Assembly: GCA_038373885.1 (NCBI GenBank) | Contig: JAWZYV010016058.1 | Span: 1,922,001 to 1,986,000, forward strand | Direction: 5' to 3' | Origin: Cheiracanthium punctorium | Taxonomy: Eukaryota; Arthropoda; Arachnida; Araneae; Cheiracanthiidae | DNA: 64,000 nucleotides | In this document: one piece after another, positions 24,501 through 36,000 of the stretch | Layout of the letters: each line of letters begins with the position of its first letter | How positions within the stretch are numbered: the stretch's first letter is position 1 | Made by a program: the position numbers and the translations under genes | The notes under the pieces: model-generated | Databases searched by the model: none | Seen by the model: the letters and a program-made list of their open reading frames with translations, nothing else | What the model was told of the DNA's origin: nothing

Positions 24501-27500
24501 CAAATAAATAAAGACATGTCTGAAAAAAAAGAGTTATTATTTGAGTAAACTAAATTTCAGGATTTAGCGGTATCCTTATGTGGATACATTTCAGGTAAGA
24601 TTTAATATTTCTCTCATATGCACAGCGCAAAATTTGTACTAACCATTATAATGATCATTGGCTCCCCTTTTAAATAAAAACTTAACAATATCCTCCCCCA
24701 TTAAATTATAACAAATAATAAAAATTATAACACACTCTTAATATCATTTGAAGATAAAGCAGCACCATTTTCATCATTGTATTTTTTACCAAGTGTGAAA
24801 AATATGGATTCTCTAACATGGTGGACGGCTATAAGCAAATGTGAATCTTTCAAATTCAGTCCAACTTCTGATTATGTAGAATTAGTCATACAACTTTTTT
24901 CAAGCCCTGTCAGCTCTGCTGCAGTAGAAAAGATGGTTTCCAGTTTTTGAATAATACGTTCAAATCTCCAAAATCCTTTAGGAACTGAAAAATGTGCAAA
25001 ATTATTTATATGCTATCGTATGTTGCACGGTGCAGTTGAGCCAGACTATTGAATAAAACCAATACTTTGAATACTTTCATTTAGATTAATATGTAATCAA
25101 AATTGGTAATATGTATGATGAATGTTTTAATATTCAGAATTATGTATTTAATCAGGATAATTGAAATATTTGTATGCATAATATATTTTGTGTAATATTT
25201 CATGAGTTAGTGAAATGTTTTTCTGTTTTGCCTAGTATTTCAGGAAAATCCGTATTTCTGATTTTTAAACCATCTTAATTATATATATTTTTAGAAAGTG
25301 ATTGTATCAACCTTTCAAGTATATTAGGCAAGTTGGAGTGTATAGGCTGATTATTTTACCAACTATGCGAAAAATTCCAGAGCTGGGAGTCGAACCCAGG
25401 ACTACCGCTTAACGTGCAGGTGCTCTACCACTGAGCTACTCTGGGACGATTCCCAGATGAAATTTTCGCTTTAGAAATTTCGCTTTAGAACCGTTGGTAT
25501 TTATCATCTTCCTCTGCAAACCACAGATGGAATAGATGAAACAATTAATTCGCGACAACTCCATTATGCCGTTGAAGTTATATATATATATATGTTTTTT
25601 TTTTTTTCAGCTCTGGAATTTTTCTCATAGTTGGTAAAATAATCAGCCTATACACTCCAACTTGCCTAACATCTTAATTATTTTTAAATTTCATAATTAT
25701 GTGAGACAACGGAAATTCTATATATACTTAAGTTTTAATGTCTTGGTATTCAGCAATTGAATCATTAGTTCTTAAATGCTTTGAGCTCTTAAGTCTGGAA
25801 TGCAAAAAGCTACAGATTTTATTTATATAATACTATCCAAAAAGAAATTAGAAATTAAAATGATTTATTGTATAAATGTTAAAAGTAATAATTAAAAATT
25901 AATTAAAATAATTAAATACATGTATGTATGCATTTAATATAAATTAAAAAATATAATTAAAATATTTAAACACATGTGCATATGCATTTAATATAAATTT
26001 CTGATAGTTGAAACCTAACTTCAACCTCCACTTTTATTAATTAAAATAATTTTAATACCTGTTCATTACTCATATAACTAAAATTTCAATATAATGCATG
26101 GCAACTGTTGTTAGTTTTAAATTTCAGATTTCCTTAGCAAACTCTCAGTCACTAGCAGATTTTGACACTAAGGAGGTTTTTGACTGTTTAAACCAGTATT
26201 ACACCCTTGTCATGACAAAAACAACTTTTTGACATAAAAAACCCAGCTCTGCTAGCTGTCCAAGGAAGTACAGGAAAAGCTTGAACACAATTCATAGCAA
26301 CATGTGTCGTATGCAGGCCGGGCATTATCATGATGAAAAGCAAGTCCAGGGTGTCACAAAAGGAATTCTAACACAATTGGCCATAGGATGTTGTAAATGA
26401 ACCACTGTGCAGTCAATGTGCCAGAAATGACTATCAAAGGGGTCTGGCTGTCAAAAGATATGGCACCCCAGACCATAACATCTTCAGAAAAAAACACTCA
26501 AAATACTGGTGTTAAATGATAAAATAAATAAAAACTTTGGAAAAAAACACGCATAAAATGTTACTTATAAAGCGATATGATCGTTTCGACCAAAAATTCT
26601 TTCGGTCTTCCTCAGTCAAAGCCCTTCGTCTCACTAAGGAGAAGGAACTCCCTTCCCTCTTTTTAGTGAGACGAAGGCCTTTGACTGAGGAAGGCTGAAA
26701 GTATTTTTGGTCAAAACGATCATATAGCTTTATAAGTAACAATTTATGTGTGTTTTTTCACAAAGATTTTATTTATTTTATCATAACACCTTGTTGTGGG
26801 CCTGTGTGGCGTGCAATAATCAAGGCAGGATCCTCCTCGGCCCTGGACATCTCTGGACACGTCTGCAGTTGTCGTTAGGACACAGTTAGAAACGAGACTC
26901 GTCACTAAAGACTATACCTGCTCAGTCAGCACAGTTGTACATTGATTGAGCCTGGCACTACAGTAATTGGACTTGACGGTATACAGGCATAAGAGGCAAC
27001 CGCCGTAACGGTCGGTATGAGCATAAATTCTGCTCTCTTAATCGTTTGTGGAAGGGTCATGCTGGATGCATGTGTGCGGATCAAACGGTGGATAGTTGCT
27101 AGCGACAAATCCGGTGCTGTGACAGCTGCTCTGACAATCGCTCTATCCTTCCTTTCTGTTGTGACCCTCGATCGACTACTAGCATTTTGATGCTGATATC
27201 TACTGTTATTGACTCACTCTTGCCAGCATCATCTAATAGCCTCATCGCTTCGACGTAGATGTCGAGCGATTCTGCAATTCGTCCAACCAGCCTCTTTCAG
27301 CCCGATCGCACGACCTCTTTCAAACTTTGACATCTGCCCGTAATGTGCACAAATTTTTTGGCGAGGCATTGTTACAGCCGACCTAAGATATCGCAGTTGA
27401 AATGTAACAGAAATTTTAACCATGAGATTGAGAGTCACTCCTTATGTGCACCTGCTGAATGTGCAGTTCCAATGCACTAGCATTTCCACTGTTCATTCAT

Positions 27501-30048
27501 TGGACTTCAGATTTCAATCATTTGCATGTTTGGTCCGAATGTCTTTTTGCATATGAAATTTCATTACAATCGTTCAACAACTCCTTCTTGAGGCGTCAAT
27601 TTTTTTGTTATAGAGTGTAATAACAACAATGAAAAATAGTAACGGAGAATGGTGTGTGTTTTGGCTGGGAGGGGGGATGTTTGGGCTTTCTCCTTCATAC
27701 AACTGATTATTCTATGTAGAATAAACAACTATAATATGAAAATTAATAAATAGTTATAATAAGTTATTAGAAAACAGTAACATTTTTCCACTAAACTAAC
27801 CTGCTAAGTTGGCCACCTTTGTAAGGTGACCTCCTACCTCAGTTGAGCCTTTTTACATGGAACAAAATATGCTTATCATTTGAAATAAGAGTTGTATAAG
27901 TTGTCCACCTGTCTATGTTGACTAGAAAACTCTTGCACCATATGCTCTTGCATAAACTCTACTCTTGCACCGTTTTCAAATTATACAGGTTTCACTGTAT
28001 TTGCAATGTTTGTTATAATTTTTCCTATGTTTATGCTTTTAAATGACTATAAATCATAACTTGTGTTCCTCCATAAAGCTTTTTGGATTTGATGTTAAAA
28101 TCAAGGACATAAAATTGTATTTATTTCTATAGCGTTCGTTTTCTCCCACTCAAAGGTATGTGAACACTGATAAAAGAAAAAGAAACCATGTGCACCACAA
28201 TAATAGTACTTGATGATCAATACATACACTGTAGAACCTGGAATCCAAATTAGGCTTAACTGAAATAACCGCTTTTTAAGGTATATTCATTTAGGAGCGG
28301 TCTATCCAGGAATTTTTTCCAATGTCCCATTTTTGAAATATCATCATTTGTGAAATATCATCACACCAAGTTCATTTTCAGGGTTTTACAAAATTACATC
28401 AGTAGTAATACAGGTTTTCTGAGGCTATCTCCAAAATCTTGCCAAATTTGACGACAGTACATCAACAGATTTGGCATGTTGATGTACTGTCGTAACTTTT
28501 TAACGTAACAAAATGTTATGTTAAAAAGTGTTTTATAGTCGGTGCATTTGTCATAATTAATTTTTTTTTGTTGTTTAATGTTAAAAAATTCAATCACTGA
28601 AAAATAATCATTTTTTTTTTAAAGCACTGTCAGTGACTTTTTGCAATGTATGGATGTTGAAATAGATGTTGAAAAAGAAATTTTCTTTCTACTTGAGGAA
28701 TTCAAAATATGTAAATCAGAACGGTAAGAATGATCTTATCTATTATTTATTTTTTACTATTGCTTTTGATGCGTAAATTAAAAATTAGCAGAAATGTTTG
28801 TGGTATCAATCTCAGGCAGAATAAGATTTTATATCTATAAAACTTTATGATATATAATATTAATTTTTTAATAGTAACACTTTAATTATACATTAAAGAA
28901 CTTTATTAAAAGTAAATAAATAAATAAATATTGTTTTTGAAATTGGTCTTTCATGAATTGTAAAATTAATATATGTTGAATCCACAATTTTCATTTAAAA
29001 GTGATCAATTTCAAGTAAAAAAGTTTAATTTGTTTAGTAATAATTCTAATAAAAATAAATAATTAATCTTTACCTTGCATTTATTAGTTTTTTTAACATG
29101 TTATTTTGGGAAAAATCTTTAATATCTTGTTTTTAATTACTTATTTTAACAATTGGATATTACTTATTCTTTTAAAATTTAGATGGAATGCAGAGAAAGA
29201 GGCAATTGCTGTTTCAAAAAGGATATTAAACTTACCTTGCTCAAATTCAGTTAGAGCTTATATTTTGCTTGAAGTTTTAACAATGCCATCAAATGTTTCT
29301 GATGAGATAGCTGAGCATTTAAAAAAGTAAGTTATGCACAATCCAAATTTTCAACTTATAGTGTTAAATTGCTTTATGCTGGTAAAAAAAAATCTTGCTC
29401 TGATACAGTGGTCATCAACTATTTTTGCAGTTAGTTGGTTTCAAAGAATTGTCTAACTTTGACAGTCCAATAACCCCCCCCCCCCCCCCGGAAAAAAATC
29501 TTCTATTGCAACCTTTGTTAACAAATACTGTACTTACCAAGGCTACTTGCTTAGTAAAACTTTTCTTTGGAATCAGTTGTTAACATATGTGCAAAACACA
29601 ATGAATACTAGAGAAATTAGGGGTATGAATATCAAATTTTTTAAAAAGGATGTTTTGAATGTAAGTAAATCAATTTAAAGTGCTGAAACACTTTTCACAT
29701 TATGTTTAATGTTCAATGGGAAAAATGAAACATTTTATTTTGCTTGCTTGAAATTTAGGGACATGTTTGTGCAGCTGATTCTTATTTAGCTCACACGTGA
29801 GCTGATATCTGTACTGGTTCTTTATAAAGTCATTTAATAATACACTACTTTACCATGTTCTGCAAAAAACCTTCCTGCAGTCCACCATTTGGTGACCACT
29901 GCTCTAAAATGATGTATTTTATTGAATTTGTTACTATTTATTTTGTGTGTGTAATCTATGTGTCCGTGCTTAATTACTTATAATATTTATAGTCAATTTG
30001 CTTACTGTATTGCTTTTTGACTGTGAAAGTAATTTAAAATTCTTGCAC

Positions 30049-30079
<31 letters not shown>

Positions 30080-33000
30080 TGATCCTAATTTTTTTTCTTA
30101 CACCTTTCAAAGTTTTAAATTTTTTTATAATGAAGCTTTAAGATTCTCAATTTTGATGTGTAGAGATGTTTTTTACCTTCTGTTTATGAAGAAAAAAACC
30201 ATTAAAAGTATCAATTTTCTTTTCTATTTTTGCAAGTAGTCTTCTTTTCCTTGAAAAGATAATTCTTTCCAATTAAAAATGAATTAAGTAAATTGCTAAG
30301 AAGATAATTAAATTTAAAAATAAAAGTAATTAGTACAATAAAAATGTTTTAAGGAATTTTCTTCTTCATTCATTCACATTATGTATAATTTAAGGTGTAT
30401 TATTATTGTCTTCATCATCTGCTGTTATGACTTGCTGTTTCAACTTTTGCATTGAAGAATATTGAAAACTGTTACATATCAATTTTTTTTAATTACAATT
30501 ATTATTATTTTACTGATACTTTATTTTAAAAACTATTGAAACTTTTTATTATATAAATTTTAATAATTAAATGTCTAGTGCATTTGATATTACAAATTTT
30601 TATCAGTTTATTGAGTAAATCTGTGATTATCATCTAAAAACTGACTAATGGATTTAATTTATAACTAGTTTTGTATTTATCACTTGCATCAAACTCTTAA
30701 TGTTATTTAAACGAGAAAGAAAAGCATTTTAAAGCTTTTTCTTTATAGTTATTGTACTTTTAGTAATCTTATAAAATTAACTATCAGATTCATTTTTGTG
30801 TTTATAATCAATTTTATAGTTTTATTTCATGTTTACATAGATGAAATTATGAGCATCTCTTTTATGTATTGTAGAAATCTTTCCGAAATATGCATGGAGA
30901 CTATAAACCTTTATGTGGATATTCTAGATAAAAATTCCGATGATTATACTTCAAAGTTATACTTATCTATTGCATATTTCTGGCTTTACCATAATGGTCT
31001 CAAGAAAATTCACAATGTTGCTGAGGTGAGCTTTTCCTTCTGTTATTATGAATGTATTGAATGATTTTTATTTTATTGTAAGCATCCAAAATAGTATATA
31101 CTATGTTGAATTTGTTACACACTGCCAAATGTATACATTTATTAATACTGCTCATAAACTCAAGGTATTTTTGCATTCTTTCAACACTGAAAAGCAAGCT
31201 AATAACTTTAATCTTGCTTTAACTCTTTCAGACCAGGCGTCCACAATATACGGATACAAACTTTAAAAAAATATCAGGAAGTAAAAACTGATAATTGAAA
31301 ATGGTTTTGTACAGTTTACAGGAAATTTATTTTAATTATTTTATTGCAAATTTAATGTATTATTATAAAAACATTCAGAAATATGTTTGTTCGAGAGGAA
31401 TTAGTTAATCAGGCCTGAAAGAAGAAATTTGTCTTTAAATGAAAATTTTTTCCAGTCTCTTGATCAAATTACACCTTTATACAGGGGACACCAGCCTTAA
31501 GTGGAAAAATACTCCTGTGTCTTTTGACTTTGTTTGAGACACGTATGTGTATATATATATATATATATATCTGTAATAATAAAATAAACTTTGCTAATTT
31601 AACCTAATTTAATTTAATGTTATTTGAAAAATCCTTTTTTAATCTTTTACTCTTACTGTAAAGTTTGTTTCTCGGCCATACAAATGTTACGCTGGGAGAC
31701 GTTTTTTGAAGTTCCATAAGGAGAAAATTGTTGATTCAACAATATCTTCACTTTCCTGTGGTTTCATTAATACATGCTTTTAGAACTCCTGGGTAAGCAG
31801 GTGTTTCTCATGTCTTGATTGACAATCTAGTTAACTAATTACGTTTGAGAGTAACGCCTTCGTGATCGTGCTGCACCCTGCCAGCAGGTGTAGTAACTAA
31901 GGAGTATTTAAGCAAGAGCGCAGAAATTTCGAGAGCTTCGTCTTAACTTCGTGCTTAGCTTTTTAGGAGTTTGGAACGTAAAGCTTAGCTTCGAGCCTTT
32001 AGACTGTGATGTAAGAAGATAGCCACGGAATGAATAAGGTCACCGGCCCGACTCCTGCCCTCTGTCTGAACTTTGAAATAAACTATTTAACCTAGAACCC
32101 CAATGGATCTGCGTCAATCATTCCAACAAGGGATGGCATAAGGCCATTCTTTATATATCTATATATATATATATATGGAATGTGTAAATTTTTAATAATC
32201 ATAGAAACACACTAAAATAACAATTGCATAATTGTAGCAAAATTGTTATAATTTTAATATTACATTATAAATTTTTAAACACGTTAAATGAAGTAGCAAA
32301 AAATCATTAGATTAAACTTCAAGATATCTCAGTGCTTTAAAAATCCATTTTTTAAAGAAATAATTAGTCCATTTTTTTAAAACATAAAAGAAGAAAGTGT
32401 TATTAACATGAGCATTTTGTTTGTCTGCTTGGAAATTAAATTAATTTAAATTATGTGATGTTTTGCAATTTTGGTTGCTGCAATACTATTCTTGATTCTA
32501 TGACATTCATATTGAACTATCATGTATTTATGTCCCAAAAATATGTTATAAATCTGTGTACATAAATTTGTGTCATATATTGATGTTATAAATTACACAT
32601 CCATTTACACACAAATAATAATAATAAGAATTACAACTTAGCTATATCTTTTTACTGTTCACTATATAGCTATCTTTTTTTGTTTGATTCTGATATTTCT
32701 TTTGATTAATTTCATCTTCTCTTGTATTGTAAAAATGATAAATTTCTTAAAACAATTTTTAACTGTCTTTGTAGCAGTTCTTAAGAACTTTTTTTGTTTT
32801 AGCATATAAATTTAATCACCTCTATTCAATTAGTAAACACAAGGGTTATGCTGAGTTTCATGGGGAGAGGATTACCAGGGACTCATAAGCTTAACTGTTT
32901 GAGGCTTTTTTCTGAATTTTTTGGGTTTCTTTTTAGTAATGTTAGAAAATAATGGAAATCTTCCTTATGTTGGCAGAGGGTTACATGCATGTAAGTTCTC

Positions 33001-36000
33001 ATGCATCCCTAAAGTCTTAAAAATGTGAGTCCAGCGACTCAAGGATTTAAAAGAAAACTGGTCCTATTTTGGGAAGAAATTTGTTTAATATAAGGTGTAC
33101 CCCATGAGCACAATCTCTGAAACGCATTTGCTTAGCAAATATGTGTTTTCTATCATTGAAAATTAAATATGAATTATTTCCTTTAGAAAGAAGTTCAAGA
33201 TATTTTAAAACCTCCTTCGCCTAAACCTATTGCTGGAGTGCAAAATGATGTTGAAGAAGAAAATGACACTTGTGACATTCAGCCAGTGCATCCACTTGTA
33301 TCAATATCATTTGAGAGTGAGACACTAAAAAATTTAAATCATGCTATTCAGCTTTGGGATGATATTTCTGATAGTCAATGGCAAGATCTTTCTCAAATTA
33401 CAAAAGAACAGAATGTTTTGGAAATGATTCAAGCTACTGCTGAAATTTTCAGTACAGCTGTATATGTAAGTATCTAAGCATATTTTCAATTATTTTTTTA
33501 TTGCATTAATTATTTAATATTTTTTTCATAAATTTATTGTTATTAATTTTTTTAATAGGATTTTAAGGAATTGAAATTGTGGCTGTTTCTTCGATCTGTG
33601 TCAATTGCTGTAAAAAGTAAATTCCATGAATTGACTGCTGACATATCCTTAATTAACCTTTTGGTTAGATTAGGCTACTTGAATATGGCATCAAATTTCC
33701 TAAAAGAAACAGAAAAAATTGCTGACAATTTCAGTAACAATGAATTGGAGATTATCGGAATTAAATTTCAGCTAGCTAAATCTTATTATTACCTCCATGT
33801 TGGAAAGGTAATATTACTTATTAAGTTTTAATCTTACAATTGTAATATTCAAAAATAAATTTAAAGACCCTGTTTTAAGTTTATTATTTGACAAACACAT
33901 CGAAAATTTGTTTCACACACACATAAAGTAAGAAAATAAACAGTTCTTTTCAGGTTTCAAACTTGTTTGTTTTTCCAAATACAAGCTGTTAGTTAGATTT
34001 TCTACTATAATTAAAATAAGGAAAATTGGGTCTCTAAATTTCTTTCATAGCCCTATGATGATATGCTTTCCTTTTACTGTATAATATGTAGGTCAATTCA
34101 CTGCAATAAATTGATATGGGACAGTATAAATCTTTAAGAAGCCAGCTGTTACTCCCAGTTTTAATTTTAAGTAGATACTCTATTGTGTGTGTGTGTGAAT
34201 TAATGTATTTTTATAGTTAGTCTATGTAGTGACTTGAAATGTGGTTTCTATAGGATGAGTGCACACCACACACACAAGAAAAATAAGTAGTAAAAAACTT
34301 TTCACAGAGTATTAAAACAAATAAATAAAAATAAAAGCAACAATCGTAATCTTCTGCTTTCATTGACTGTAGGAGATTACGATTTGTTATGATGTGACAT
34401 TTGGTGATATCATAGTATATAAAAATTTAGATCATATATTTTTTTATAGAAATGCTTTTTTAAAATTTCACAGAATTAAAATAAATCTTTATCTCACTTT
34501 AAACATTTTTCTGTGTGGAGAGAAATACAGCTTAAAAATTACTTACTATCCAAAATGGAACCTTTTGTTTTGTTCTAACATAACTCTCAGAATTATATTT
34601 TTCTATCAAATATTATAAACTGTATAATAATAGTAGTCTATGCTTTATTTTTCAATAGTTCGAAGATGGACTTCAGATTCTACGAGATATTTTAGCAAGT
34701 CCTGTTCTAGAAAAAAGGTTTAAATCTGTTAAGATTATACATGCTTCAACACTGCTACTTCTAAGTGATTATCTTGGTCTGCCATCAAATGTATTTTCTA
34801 ATTCACGCAACATAGAGTATTTACTCATGAATTCATCCCAGTCATGTTTGATGGAATCTAGATCAATATGTTTAGCCCTTTTGAAGCACTTTTCCGAAAA
34901 GCAAGCATCTTTTGATAATGATTTTGGTAGGTTTTTTTATTTTAGTGCATTTTTTACTACTGCATTAAAGTTTTAAAACTAAAACAGAGGCCTTATTTTG
35001 TGTCAAATCAACCTGTTTTAAACGAACAATGCACATATGCCTCTCTTATGCACTTCTTTCTGGGAGCATCTGTCCTGAAGGGGCTTAGCCATATGATGAT
35101 AAATCAGTATTGAAAGTAAATACCAGATGAAAAAAAAAAATAATGAATGATTTTTATTTTTTATAATAAAGTAAATGTACCAGTAAGGAGTCAGGTCCTT
35201 AGAATAAGCCAAATTTGCAAATAAAGAACAAACTCATAAGTCACCCCAGGAAACAACTGATCTAAAAGATCCCCCCCCCCCTCCCATTTTGTCTCAAATT
35301 GATACAAGTTCTTTTTCAGGGGTGACTTATTTTTTTTATTTGTTAGTGGCTTCTTATAGACACATGCCCATTATTGGTACATTTACCTTATGATAGCAGT
35401 CATTCCTAAGTTACCAATTTTTACAATTTGCCCCAATACCTGTAAATATATTATGCAAATTACAGCCGTACTCAGAGAGTTAAAATTGCATATTCCAACA
35501 TTTTCTATATAAGAATTTATAAGTTATTTTAAACTAAAGAACCTCATGTATTCACAAATGCAGTTCAAAAAGCAGTTTATAATAAATCATGAGTACATAA
35601 TGATAAATCATAAAATAAATTCAATCATGGGGTACATTTAGTCTGCAGAAGGGGTTCATTTTCCATATCTACTGTTAAACATCTCCTAAGTTTTAAAATT
35701 AATTCAGAACTTCTAGTTATAAATTTTATGATGTAATTAAAACAAATCATTTCTGAAAAGCCATGTGAAAAATATAACTAAATAAATAAAGCTTAAGTAA
35801 ACTGTTAAGAATTTTTATTTAATTTCAAAAACATGTCCTGGTTTTTCCCAAAATATACAGTAAGCCTAACTTTATGTGAAGCTGCTGGATTGTACTGGTG
35901 CTACATAAATTACACAGACTAATTAGTGGTCTTGATTGAAATATATATATATATATATATATATTAAGTAATTTCATTTTAATAAAGATCAAGCTTGTTT

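Larger units (their letters stand above)
22436..26251 (+). mobile_element. hAT element inserted in the Tc1 copy (3.8 kb)
   Basis: Left end CAGGATTGGCAGATATTTGA, right end inverted CAGAGCTGGGTTTTTTATGT. Subterminal similarity continues (both carry a TTTGACAGTTTAAACC-like motif). The flanking octamers CTAGCTGG (22428-22435) and CTAGCTGT (26252-26259) agree at 7 of 8 positions, as expected of a hAT target duplication. It carries hAT transposase fragments and further insertions, including a tRNA-like inverted-repeat unit. Confidence 0.75.
22029..27369 (-). pseudogene. Tc1 transposase (DD34E), disrupted
   Basis: The N-terminal part (start codon at 27369) encodes a helix-turn-helix: M-S-K-F-E-R-G-R-A-I-G-L-K-E-A-G. 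The first catalytic Asp is in F-S-D-E-S-R-F near 26900, the second in F-H-H-D-N-A-R-P-A near 26325, and the Glu in L-S-P-I-E-H near 22215. The C-terminus (22029-22259) ends in A-C-I-E-A-R-G-R-P-T-S-Y. In-frame stops and three insertions break the frame, so it cannot make transposase. The catalytic residues themselves remain legible. Confidence 0.85.
21869..27617 (-). mobile_element. Tc1/mariner element, interrupted by nested insertions
   Basis: The ends are CACTCTATTACAAAAAAAG at 21869 and, inverted, CACTCTATAACAAAAAAAT at 27617. Inner TIR bases also agree (GCGCCAAGGAGGAATTGT against ACGCCTCAAGAAGGAGTTGT). TA dinucleotides flank both ends (21867-21868 and 27618-27619), the Tc1/mariner target duplication. 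Removing the hAT copy with one duplicated target (22436-26259), the 194-bp insert (22237-22430) and the MITE insert (26481-26788) leaves about 1.4 kb, a normal Tc1 size. Confidence 0.85.
17457..28624 (+). other. Intron 6, transposon-filled, 11.2 kb
   Basis: It contains in order: a T-run (17563-17588), a 32-bp tandem array (17854-17995), a 1.35-kb direct duplication (18373-19725, 19856-21210), an unassigned open frame (21151-21591), a Tc1 element with nested insertions (21869-27617), and hairpins at 28451-28530. Phase 2 matches on both sides, so no exon need be missing. Confidence 0.75.
29327..30874 (+). other. Intron 8
   Basis: Phase-2 intron with a hAT-type MITE (29406-29901) and an A29 run (30049-30077). 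Nothing else was recognised. Confidence 0.65.

Noticed and set aside
27820..28000. Possible Tigger end (inverted CAGTGAAACCTGTATAATTT) after the Tc1 element
   Set aside because: Only one terminus is clear; the left end was not found, so no element boundaries can be given.
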